Assembly (NCBI GenBank): GCA_021827955.1
Contig: JAKATY010000004.1
Coordinates: 1-11,875, forward strand
Source: Microcaldota archaeon
GTDB taxonomy: Archaea > Micrarchaeota > Micrarchaeia > Micrarchaeales > Micrarchaeaceae
Length of the DNA stretch: 11,875 bases
Direction: 5' to 3'
Position numbers and translations under genes: made by a program. Shown here piece after piece: positions 1 to 6,428 of the stretch (within the stretch, counting starts at the first letter, position 1; each line of letters begins with the position of its first letter). Below the pieces are notes generated by a model that was given only the letters and a program-made list of their open reading frames with translations, ran no database searches and was not told the DNA's origin.

Positions 1-256
1 CTCCACGCCTTTTGCAAAGCGGGATTCGGTTTGCCCTCTGCGGCTTTCATTCGCATTACTCGCCGCATCGAATGTTCTTTCTTTTCCTGCCGGTACTAAG
101 ATATTTCAGTTCCCGGCGTGCGCGCGCCCTTGCGGGCGCAATTCGGCAATCCTGGGTTCAGCGTCCGACTTGCGACTACCCCAGGCTTATCGCAGCTTGC
201 CACGGCCTTCGTCGCGGTTATAGCCTAGTCATCCTCTAGGTGGCTTAAAATTTAAT
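1..256 (-). rRNA. rrl: 23S ribosomal RNA, 5' end (partial)
   Basis: Read on the minus strand, this stretch carries landmark sequences of domain I of archaeal 23S rRNA in the right order: GCCACCTAGAGGATG near the 5' end, GGCAAGCTGCGATAAGCC, GGGAACTGAAATATCTTAG followed by TACCGGCAGGAAAAGAAA, and a GCGGCGAGTAATGCGAATG segment. These match the conserved start of 23S molecules from haloarchaea and bacteria. The mature 5' end is placed near base 256 by counting about 12 nucleotides before the GCCACC block, as in Haloarcula; the uncertainty is about 5 bases. The gene continues beyond the left edge, so only about the first 256 nucleotides are present. No 16S gene or spacer tRNA lies upstream; the next gene, mat, is divergent. 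The 75-codon open frame on the plus strand here is an artefact of rRNA sequence. Confidence 0.95.
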
Positions 257-438
257 GTAAGCCTCTTCTCCTCAAATCCATCGTACAAAGCACGATTTCA
301 CAAATACGATGCAAGACAGAGCAATAGCTCTCATGTGTACTTTCATCAAGCCTTAAAAAAGCGCTCTTAAATACAGAAAGGACTTTACTCAGATATTCCG
401 TCCATGCAAGCACCGCATCTAATAGTTTATTAACAAAG

Positions 439-455
439 ATTTAAATACGTTGCGC
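439..455 (-). promoter_or_regulatory. Putative TATA box with BRE-like element for 23S rRNA
   Basis: On the minus strand this reads GCGCAACG followed directly by TATTTAAAT, which fits an archaeal TFB-recognition element plus TATA box. Initiation would be expected about 25 bases downstream, near base 418. That implies a precursor leader of roughly 160 nucleotides before the mature 23S 5' end. A second, weaker TATTTAAG at 366-373 could be an alternative or tandem promoter. Confidence 0.45.
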
Positions 456-642
456 ACTTCCGCATGCATACGATACCTGCAAGGCATTTTTTTCAAAAAA
501 GGACAGAGCGAAATTCCGCATCCTCAAGGCAAAGTTAGACGGAAAACGAATGCGCGCAAATTTTATCGGCGTAAATAAATTGCATGCCCCCTCTTATAAG
601 CTTTGCAGCAGAGACTCTCTCCAACTCTAAGCTTAAAAGCGA

Positions 643-650
643 GGGAGGTG
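643..650 (+). promoter_or_regulatory. Shine-Dalgarno site of mat
   Basis: GGGAGGTG is nearly a full complement of the archaeal 16S rRNA tail and lies 5 bases before the ATG at 656, which fixes that start. Bases 641-647 (GAGGGAG) can also pair with CTCTCTC at 615-621, six Watson-Crick pairs and one G-U, which would hide this site. Confidence 0.8.
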
Positions 651-655
651 TGTCA

Positions 656-1855
656 ATGGCGAACATAACAATAAGCAATAATACGCATCCGATTCTTGGC
701 ATGCAGGAGGTGGAGTACGTGGAAAGGAAGGGCATAGGGCATCCCGACAGCCTCATAGACGGCATAGTAGAGAGCGCCGCCGTGGAGCTGTCAAAGGAAT
801 ATATGAACAAAGCCGGAGCGGTGCTGCATCACAACATAGACAAGGGCCTCATAGTCGGAGGCGCATCAGAAGTGAGCTACGGCGCAGGCAGGATAACAAA
901 GCCCATAGAGGTAATAATAGCAGGCAGGGCGACACGCGAGTTCGAAGGCATAAAGATAGACGTTGACGAGATAGTCAAAGGAGCAGCGGAAAAATATCTT
1001 AAGGAGAACACCAGGTTTCTTGAAGTAGACAACGAGGTAAAGATCTATTCGAAGGTGCTCAGCGGCTCGCAGGGCCTCAACGATGTATTCAAAAGGAGGA
1101 AAGACGTCCCGCTTGCGAACGACACCTCTTTCGGAATAGGGTTCGCGCCCCTGACCGAGACCGAGAGGCTTGTGCTGGAGACGGAGAAGTTCCTTAACAG
1201 CAAGGACTACAAGTCGAAGATGCCGATGACAGGAGAGGACATAAAGGTAATGGGGGTAAGAGTAGGGAACAAGATCGCGCTGACGATTGCGATAGCGTTC
1301 GTCGCGCAGTTCATAGGGAGCAAGGAAGAGTACGAGAGGGCAAAGGAGAACGTCATAAAAGACGTGGCAGGCAATGCGAAAAAATTCACGGGAAAGGAGG
1401 TGGAAGCGTTTGTGAATTACGGCGACCCGAAGGAAGGCGACGATATCTACATAACTAAGTCCGGCCTGAGCTGCGAAAGCGGAGACGACGGGCAGGTAGG
1501 AAGGGGCAACAGGGTCAACGGGCTGATAACTCCTTTCAGGAGCATGAGCCTTGAGGCTGCGGCGGGAAAGAACCCGCTGAATCACGTGGGCAAGATCTAC
1601 AACGTGCTTGCCGGTGAGATCGCGAACGACGCGGTAAAGCTCTATCCCAACATAAAGGACTGCTCTGTCTCTGTAGTGTCGCAGATAGGCAGGCCCATAA
1701 ACGATCCAAAGCACCTCAATATCTCGATAAGCGTGGAGGATCAGGGCAAGTTCGAGCTCACGAAGAAAAAGGTAAAAGAGATAGCCGAAGACTATCTAGA
1801 GAACATAAGCTACATAACCAATGAGATAATAGCGGGCAAGCACGCAATGTTCTGA
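656..1855 (+). CDS. mat: Archaeal-type S-adenosylmethionine synthetase (methionine adenosyltransferase)
   Basis: Cytosolic enzyme that makes S-adenosylmethionine from methionine and ATP. The 399-residue product matches the archaeal MAT family, which is usually about 400 residues and distinct from bacterial MetK. Visible family blocks are GIGHPDS (26-32), HHNIDKGLIVGG (about 61-72), NDTSFGIGFAPL followed by TERLVLETE, and GDDGQVGRGNRVNGLITP starting at residue 276, with AAAGKNPLNHVGKIYNVL after it. I chose the ATG at 656 because a strong Shine-Dalgarno, GGGAGGTG at 643-650, sits 5 bases before it and the family's usual N-terminus begins here. An upstream in-frame ATG at 584 would add 24 residues without family similarity or ribosome binding site. 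The leader can fold so as to cover the Shine-Dalgarno (see findings). It is convergent with truD across 34 bases. The speD-family gene in this window may use its product. Confidence 0.96.
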   Translation: MANITISNNTHPILGMQEVEYVERKGIGHPDSLIDGIVESAAVELSKEYMNKAGAVLHHNIDKGLIVGGASEVSYGAGRITKPIEVIIAGRATREFEGIKIDVDEIVKGAAEKYLKENTRFLEVDNEVKIYSKVLSGSQGLNDVFKRRKDVPLANDTSFGIGFAPLTETERLVLETEKFLNSKDYKSKMPMTGEDIKVMGVRVGNKIALTIAIAFVAQFIGSKEEYERAKENVIKDVAGNAKKFTGKEVEAFVNYGDPKEGDDIYITKSGLSCESGDDGQVGRGNRVNGLITPFRSMSLEAAAGKNPLNHVGKIYNVLAGEIANDAVKLYPNIKDCSVSVVSQIGRPINDPKHLNISISVEDQGKFELTKKKVKEIAEDYLENISYITNEIIAGKHAMF

Positions 1856-1889
1856 AGCGTTGGCACTGCATAAGATTCAGCGAGGCAAG

Positions 1890-3185
1890 CTATGCGCGCA
1901 GTTCCACGAATTCGTTAAGCAGAACTGTCGCATACGAGCCTGAAGGAAGCGAGAAGCGCAGCAGCGCGCTGCCCGATTCCTCCTTGCTGCCGAAGCCGAT
2001 ATACGGGGCGAATAGCGGCCTCAACGTTCCCTTGCTTGCCACTCCGGGCAATTTTCTGGTATTGAACGATTCAGGAGTTATCCCCATCTCTTCAAGAAGC
2101 ATTTTTTCGAATTCGCTGAGCTCTTCTTTTTTTGTATCATAGCCTATCACGTTCCCAAGGGGGAACACGCTGTCTCCCCTCTTGGAGCCATTTACGTGAC
2201 CAGAGCCAATGCTGCCAAGCGAATACGTGCGCTGCAGATCCGGAAAGCCGTAAGCGTTGGTTCCGCAAACCCTCTCCCCAGCCTGCGCTTCAATCAACCC
2301 AGCGTTTACCCTTTCTTCCAGCGCTTTGTTGAAAATATAGCTTTCCACCGCATGAACGAACATCAGGAGCATCTGCCTTGGCAGCGAACGGAGCGCTCCA
2401 GCATAGTCGTCATGAGACCTTGCAAGTTTGGAAAGCATGAGCCTCTCGTATTTCATGCGCCGTGGAAAATAATCTAGCGCGTCAGAAAAATCCCATTCTT
2501 TGGAAAGCCTTGTGCGCGCTTCTATCCCCTCTTTTTCTATTTCCCCAGAAGTTCCAGTAAGATACTCCATGGCAGCTGACTTGAAATCTTCATTGAGGAT
2601 GTGCAGTCCTATCTCTACATTATTTGATCGTGTGCCAAATCTTTGCGGGCCATAATAGTTGGGGAATTTTCCCCCGAGCTCGTCGTTTATCTCTCCTATG
2701 CTTTCGTAGTTTTCTATCCCGCGCACAGAAATCGTAAACCTGTTGCCGAGAAGATCGCCAAGCTTTATCCCGGAAGCGCTTTTCCACGCGCCGTTTATCG
2801 AGATATCTTTTATGTGCAGGCCCGATATTGCGGCAGGCTCCGCGCCGAAGACGCTGCAGAGCTGCGTAGTGAGGGCTATCCTGTCCTTTGTGCCTGCAAA
2901 GCCTATGGCTTTCGTTCCGCGGTTGCATGCCCTTGCTATCTCCCTCAATGCCTGCATGGTATTCCAGTTCCTTTTTTGCATCACGAACACGGCGAACTTC
3001 CCTTCTTCGGAGAAGTTCGCATCTATGCCTTTTGCGGATTCGTCGCCATAGCGCTTTCCCGCTTCAAGCACGACGCCGGAGCCCGAAATCTCTTCTACGA
3101 CAAAGTCCTCAGGCTCCGCCTTTATCGAGCCTCGCGCTCTTGCTTTTGTCCCTGCTCTTTTGTTCTTCAACTCCACGCAATTCAT
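1890..3185 (-). CDS. truD: tRNA pseudouridine synthase D (TruD/Pus7 family)
   Basis: RNA-modifying enzyme of the TruD family, which isomerises uridine to pseudouridine, classically at position 13 of tRNA; archaeal and eukaryotic relatives can have further targets. The 431-residue product has the N-terminal PEDFVVEEI motif (25-33), the catalytic GTKDR block with the likely nucleophile Asp101 (98-102), and the conserved NYYGPQRFG segment in the middle. The length fits archaeal members, which carry the TRUD insertion domain. I chose the ATG at 3185; a TTG seven codons upstream (3206) is in frame but has no support. A TATA-like ATTATTTTAAA centred near 3226 suggests a very short leader. The gene is divergent from sod (76-base gap) and convergent with mat, so it is probably transcribed alone. 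Confidence 0.95.
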   Translation of the reverse strand: MNCVELKNKRAGTKARARGSIKAEPEDFVVEEISGSGVVLEAGKRYGDESAKGIDANFSEEGKFAVFVMQKRNWNTMQALREIARACNRGTKAIGFAGTKDRIALTTQLCSVFGAEPAAISGLHIKDISINGAWKSASGIKLGDLLGNRFTISVRGIENYESIGEINDELGGKFPNYYGPQRFGTRSNNVEIGLHILNEDFKSAAMEYLTGTSGEIEKEGIEARTRLSKEWDFSDALDYFPRRMKYERLMLSKLARSHDDYAGALRSLPRQMLLMFVHAVESYIFNKALEERVNAGLIEAQAGERVCGTNAYGFPDLQRTYSLGSIGSGHVNGSKRGDSVFPLGNVIGYDTKKEELSEFEKMLLEEMGITPESFNTRKLPGVASKGTLRPLFAPYIGFGSKEESGSALLRFSLPSGSYATVLLNEFVELRA

Positions 3186-3220
3186 TTTTTGTAAGCCAAT
3201 AGTCAAAAATATTCACTAAA

Positions 3221-3238
3221 GTTTAAAATAATTGCCGC
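3221..3238. promoter_or_regulatory. Shared TATA region of divergent truD and sod
   Basis: Plus strand reads TTTAAAATA at 3222-3230, about 36 bases before the sod ATG. Minus strand reads GCGGCAATTATTTTAAAC, about 40 bases before the truD ATG. The gap between the two starts is only 76 bases and holds no second TATA of comparable quality for sod. One AT-rich core may therefore serve both directions, each giving a short leader. Confidence 0.5.
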
Positions 3239-3261
3239 AAAATACTTTAGCAGGTGGACTT

Positions 3262-3897
3262 ATGGAAGAAAACGAAGGAGTGCCCAAAGTGGAGTTTAAG
3301 AAGTATGAGCTGAAGCCGTTGCCTTACACTCTCGATGCGCTGGAGCCGTACATAAGCAAGGATCTGCTGGACATACACTACAACGGCCATCACAAGGGCT
3401 ATGTCACTGGCGCGAACAACCTGCTTACGAGATACGAAAAAGTGATCAAGGGCGATGAAGGCAGCTACGACCTGCAGGGAATCATAAGGCCTCTTGTGTT
3501 CAACGTGAACGGCAACAAGCTGCACACGATGTTCTGGAACAACATGGCGCCCACAGGAAAAGGGGGGAGCAAGCCTGGAGGAAAGCTGGCAGACCTGATA
3601 GACAGGCAGTACGGCAGCTTTGAAAAGTTCAGGAAGGCTTTCACGGATGTTGCAAATTCCCTTCTAGGCACGGGATGGACGATACTGTATTACGACAAGG
3701 AAACGGAAAACCTGAATATTTCTACGGTTGAAAACCACTTCATGAACCACATAGCCGAAATGCCCGTGCTGCTGATAGTCGACGAATTCGAGCACGCGTA
3801 TTACCTGCAGTACAAAAACAAGAGAGTAGACTTCATAACAGCGTGGTGGAACCTGGTCAACTGGGACGATGCGGAGAACAGGCTCAGAAAGCTCTGA
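3262..3897 (+). CDS. sod: Iron/manganese superoxide dismutase
   Basis: Cytosolic enzyme that converts superoxide to oxygen and hydrogen peroxide. The 211-residue product has all four metal ligands of the Fe/Mn family: His39 (in HYNGHHKGYV), His88 (in NKLHTMFWNNMAP), and Asp174 with His178 (in DEFEHAYYLQYKNKR). The N-terminal helical domain and C-terminal alpha/beta domain are both present. The start at ATG 3262 has GGTGG four bases upstream; an in-frame TTG at 3232 is less likely. Long stretches such as LEPYISKD, HYNGHHKGYV and DEFEHAYYLQYKNKR are, from memory, almost the same as in Sulfolobales and Acidianus enzymes, which use iron; the metal cannot be decided here. It is monocistronic, with a hairpin terminator just downstream. 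Confidence 0.97.
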   Translation: MEENEGVPKVEFKKYELKPLPYTLDALEPYISKDLLDIHYNGHHKGYVTGANNLLTRYEKVIKGDEGSYDLQGIIRPLVFNVNGNKLHTMFWNNMAPTGKGGSKPGGKLADLIDRQYGSFEKFRKAFTDVANSLLGTGWTILYYDKETENLNISTVENHFMNHIAEMPVLLIVDEFEHAYYLQYKNKRVDFITAWWNLVNWDDAENRLRKL

Positions 3898-3921
3898 TTT
3901 TTTATTTTCCATGGGCAAAAC

Positions 3922-3947
3922 GGGCAGGAGTGCTCTGCCCTTTTTTT
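3922..3947 (+). terminator. Hairpin plus T-tract terminator after sod
   Basis: GGGCAG (3922-3927) pairs with CTGCCC (3935-3940), and a G-U pair extends the stem to 7 bp around a 5-base loop. Seven T residues (3941-3947) follow directly. It lies 25 bases after the sod stop in the 65-base gap between the convergent sod and infB. The T-tract orientation serves sod; in the infB direction only a TTTT run follows the stem. Confidence 0.75.
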
Positions 3948-3962
3948 ATTGCGATGCGCAGC

Positions 3963-5705
3963 TTATGCTCTCTCTATCTTCATTATCTCTTCGAGCAGCT
4001 CCTTCTCTTCGTCTCCTAGTTCGCCCGCCATCTCCCCTTTAAGGAGCTGGTAGTCTCCTTCGCTTATCCTCGTGTAGAGTATCTGGTTCTCCTCAACCTG
4101 CCTGCCGAAAGTCGGCTCGTTCATCGATATGGCTACCATGTCCCCTCTCTTCGCTGAAGGCAGCGCCTGCCCCTCGTTCTGCACCCCTTTTATCTTACCT
4201 ATGACTTTGCCGTCCTCGCCTATCATAGTGTAATTGGGCCGTATGCTTCCGGCCAGCACCTTGACTCCGAATATCGCGGGATGCGAGGCTCTGAAGCACG
4301 AATTTGGCAGCACCTCTATTTTGCCCGGAAGCGTGACTCTTTCCTCTATGCTTTTCATCCTGTCCTTCCTTTTCTCGTCAAGCAGAAGCTTGTAGTCTTC
4401 TATAAGCTTGTATATCACTTCGCCGCGTATGATCTTTACGTTGCTGTCCTTTGCGCTCTCCTCCGCGTCTTCGTCCACCTTCACGTTGAAGGCTATGATC
4501 ACGGCGCTAAGCGGGTCCGTGGCATTCATCGAGAACGCGTTCGCCACGTCGTTTTTCGTCACGTTGCCTATGCCTTTCCTGCTTATCTCAAGGCCGTTCT
4601 CATGGAAGAGCTTTGTTATCGCTTCAAGCCCGCCTATCGAGTCTGCCTTGACGATCACGCCCTTCTTGTCCGTTTCGAAGACGCTGCTCAAGTCCCCTTT
4701 TATCTCCTCCTCATAGCCGCTGCCCGTTACCTGCAGAATCGGCGATCCCGGCATCGCATCTTCAAGGCCGTTCGCGCTTATCCTTATGCCAGAGGCAGCG
4801 CTTACTTCATCGACGTTGACGAATCTGCTCTTCGCGTCGCGCAGCTCCGAAAGCGCAGCAGGCTTCAGTATCGCCTTTACCTTCGTGACTGCGACGCCTG
4901 ACGGCACCGCAAACGCTATCGTGTCATTCACTTTCAGCGTGCCGTCGTAGAGTATGACGTCTATCACGCTCCCCAAGCCCTTGACCTCTTTCCTTTCGAG
5001 TATGCTGCCTTTCGCAGGTCCTTTTACCTCTATAGTGAGCCTCGCCTCGAGAAACCTCTGCGCCAGGCCCGCGACTAGCATAAGGAGCTCGGCTATGCCT
5101 TCGCCTGTCTTCGCGCTTACGGGCACTATCGCTATCTCCTTCTGGAAGCTCTTTATCTCGTTGTACATGTTGCTTGAGAATCCGAGCTCGCTGAGCCTTC
5201 CCTCGATTTCGAAGACTCTGTTGTGCAGCTCCTCCTCTATACCTGCGCTTTGCTTCTTAAGCGCCTCTGCCAAAGACATGCTGCCGCTGTTGATCCAGCC
5301 GTTTATCAAGTCAATCTTGTTCGCTGCCAGTATGAACGGCGTCCTGTAGCTTTTGAGTATCTCTATCGCTTCTACCGTCTGGGGTTCGAATCCTTTAGAG
5401 ACATCGACAACGACTATTGCCATGTCGGAGATGCTGCCTCCTCTTCTCCTGAGGCTTGTGAAGGCCTCGTGGCCCGGAGTGTCTATGAATAGCAATCCCG
5501 GTATCGTGAGCTTTATGCCCATCTGCTCGATAAGCTTGCCTCCTATCCTGTCAATTACGCTTATGGGCACCTCGCTCGCGCCTATGTGCTGCGTAATGCC
5601 TCCCGCTTCCTTTGAAGCTATTACGGTGCTCCTTATCTTGTCAAGAAGCGTCGTCTTGCCGTGGTCTACGTGGCCCATTACGCTTATTATCGGCTGCCTT
5701 ATCAT
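3963..5705 (-). CDS. infB: Archaeal translation initiation factor aIF5B (IF-2 family GTPase)
   Basis: GTPase that promotes subunit joining and initiator tRNA placement in the final step of archaeal translation initiation. The 580-residue protein shows the G-domain motifs in order: G1 GHVDHGKT (11-18), G2 region GGITQHIG (35-42), G3 DTPGHE (75-80), G4 NKID (129-132) and G5 SAKTGEG (about 210). Downstream are beta-barrel and IF-2 core segments and a final domain rich in charged helix. There is no N-terminal extension and no intein, and the length fits archaeal aIF5B (about 590-600). I chose the ATG at 5705, where the family motif begins nine residues later; the TTG at 5744 in the same frame lacks support. 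The gene follows the 170-residue unknown gene on the same strand after 109 bases that hold a TATA candidate, so it may have its own promoter. Confidence 0.96.
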   Translation of the reverse strand: MIRQPIISVMGHVDHGKTTLLDKIRSTVIASKEAGGITQHIGASEVPISVIDRIGGKLIEQMGIKLTIPGLLFIDTPGHEAFTSLRRRGGSISDMAIVVVDVSKGFEPQTVEAIEILKSYRTPFILAANKIDLINGWINSGSMSLAEALKKQSAGIEEELHNRVFEIEGRLSELGFSSNMYNEIKSFQKEIAIVPVSAKTGEGIAELLMLVAGLAQRFLEARLTIEVKGPAKGSILERKEVKGLGSVIDVILYDGTLKVNDTIAFAVPSGVAVTKVKAILKPAALSELRDAKSRFVNVDEVSAASGIRISANGLEDAMPGSPILQVTGSGYEEEIKGDLSSVFETDKKGVIVKADSIGGLEAITKLFHENGLEISRKGIGNVTKNDVANAFSMNATDPLSAVIIAFNVKVDEDAEESAKDSNVKIIRGEVIYKLIEDYKLLLDEKRKDRMKSIEERVTLPGKIEVLPNSCFRASHPAIFGVKVLAGSIRPNYTMIGEDGKVIGKIKGVQNEGQALPSAKRGDMVAISMNEPTFGRQVEENQILYTRISEGDYQLLKGEMAGELGDEEKELLEEIMKIERA

Positions 5706-5766
5706 GCGATTACCCAAAAGCAAGAATTTGCGTACAGCAGGCAAAGAATTTTGATAAGGATTGCTT

Positions 5767-5787
5767 GCGCAAAATATTTAGTTGCGC
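5767..5787 (-). promoter_or_regulatory. Putative infB promoter with flanking inverted repeat
   Basis: On the minus strand GCGCAAC is followed by TAAATATTTT, a plausible BRE plus TATA box about 70 bases before the infB ATG, giving a leader near 40 bases. The AT core is bracketed by GCGCAA (5767-5772) and TTGCGC (5782-5787), a 6-bp inverted repeat that could be a repressor site over the TATA box or chance. Confidence 0.4.
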
Positions 5788-5814
5788 GTCATGATTTTCA
5801 AATCCTCTGCGTTG

Positions 5815-6327
5815 TCAAAAAGAAGGCTTCCACAGCGCTTTTTCCCTGATTATGAATCTCTGCCCTTCTTCTATTCCGTTTGGCAAGGCGATGCGCCTGT
5901 CAAAGAAGAGAGGCACAGAGGAGCCCCACAGGATCTTCCTTCCGTATTCCTCGTTTATCTCTTGCACAGTCTCGCTGCTCGCGGCGGGCAGCAGTTTGTA
6001 AGCAGCATCAACAAAGGCCCAAAGCGCTTCCTTCTTCGAAGCCCTTGCCTTGTTCTCCACAAATCCGTAAGCGAATTCCTGCGCCGCATCCTCCTCCATG
6101 TCAAGCACTATTATTTTGTTCTCGAGCTGCGTTGCGGCGGCATAGCATACTGCAACATTCTCCATAAAGTATGTGCTCCCATACACTTTTTCGTATACCT
6201 CCTTCTTCTCCTCTATCTTGAATATTTCCGGCTTGTCCTTCCTAATCAACAGTGTAAAGAGCTCTTCGCCTTCGCGCCTTGCTAAATCCAGCACCCTTGC
6301 TCTTGCAGGCAAGAAATTTGCAACCAT
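5815..6327 (-). CDS. Hypothetical protein, 170 residues, upstream of infB
   Basis: I do not recognise a family. The product is soluble by appearance: no signal peptide or membrane segment, many Glu, Lys and Ala residues, and probable alternating strands and helices (for example LFTLLIRKD, KIIVLDM, a helical DAAQEFAYGFVENKARASKKEALWAF region split across about 80-105). The C-terminal part is aromatic and basic. It contains none of the GSxxxG or DxD nucleotidyltransferase signatures expected of a MntA antitoxin. It starts at ATG 6327, which has a weak GGGTTT upstream and an excellent TATA (TTTATATAA) about 45-55 bases before it. It is first in line before infB on the same strand (109-base gap) and divergent from the HEPN gene, with which it shares the promoter region. 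Coding status is supported by the promoter, the open frame and neat gene spacing, not by homology. Confidence 0.75.
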   Translation of the reverse strand: MVANFLPARARVLDLARREGEELFTLLIRKDKPEIFKIEEKKEVYEKVYGSTYFMENVAVCYAAATQLENKIIVLDMEEDAAQEFAYGFVENKARASKKEALWAFVDAAYKLLPAASSETVQEINEEYGRKILWGSSVPLFFDRRIALPNGIEEGQRFIIREKALWKPSF

Positions 6328-6367
6328 CTAAACCCATTCCCACTCTTACGATTAATTGATTTGCCGA

Positions 6368-6390
6368 TATTATATAAATATTTTTCGCGC
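6368..6390. promoter_or_regulatory. Strong bidirectional TATA region, 170-residue gene and HEPN gene
   Basis: The plus strand reads TATTATATAAATATTT at 6368-6383; the minus strand reads GCGCGAAAAA followed by TATTTATATAA. The minus-strand arrangement is a good BRE plus TATA box for the 170-residue gene, with its ATG at 6327. The plus-strand TTATATAAATA is about 34 bases before the TTG at 6409, so the HEPN transcript would be nearly leaderless. It is the most AT-rich core promoter in the window. Confidence 0.65.
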
Positions 6391-6408
6391 AGAATCTATG
6401 CGTGAAGC

Positions 6409-6428
6409 TTGCGCAGCAATCTGCGCAA
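6409..6428. repeat. Perfect 8-bp inverted repeat at the HEPN start
   Basis: TTGCGCAG (6409-6416), loop CAAT, then CTGCGCAA (6421-6428). The left arm begins exactly at the putative TTG start codon and lies about 30 bases after the TATA core. It could act as an operator just past the transcription start, or as an RNA hairpin covering the start codon. Confidence 0.7.

Larger units (their letters stand above)
257..655. promoter_or_regulatory. Gene-free divergent leader/promoter region, 23S rRNA and mat
   Basis: I see no credible protein or tRNA gene in this stretch. It should hold the minus-strand promoter and precursor leader of the 23S rRNA and the plus-strand promoter and leader of mat. Minus-strand TATA candidates are TATTTAAA at about 440-447, preceded by GCGCAACG, and TATTTAAG near 366-373. 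Plus-strand candidates for mat are TTTTAT at 561-566 preceded by GCGCAAA, GTAAATAAA at 571-579, and CTTATAAG at 593-600. The 23S leader contains a 5-bp hairpin with an AATA loop (318-331) and a 7-bp inverted repeat (279-285 with 305-311), both near the rRNA. Transcription starts are inferred, not measured. Confidence 0.6.

Noticed and set aside
12..239. 75-codon plus-strand open frame
   Set aside because: The region is 23S rRNA on the opposite strand; the protein has no family-like features.
326..351. C/D-box guide RNA in the 23S leader
   Set aside because: A TTGATGA box C-like sequence occurs on the minus strand near 343-349, but no matching CTGA box at a suitable distance was found.
584..655. 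Upstream in-frame extension of mat from ATG 584
   Set aside because: The 24 extra residues show no family similarity, and the strong Shine-Dalgarno at 643-650 points to ATG 656.
866..1714. 282-codon minus-strand frame opposite mat
   Set aside because: It lies wholly inside mat, whose protein matches the archaeal MAT family throughout; the antisense frame is a codon-bias shadow.
2643..3194. 183-codon plus-strand frame opposite truD
   Set aside because: Antisense to conserved TruD motifs and without its own promoter or ribosome binding site.
4281..4901. 206-codon plus-strand frame opposite infB
   Set aside because: Shadow of the aIF5B reading frame; basic, Tyr/Arg-rich composition typical of antisense translation.
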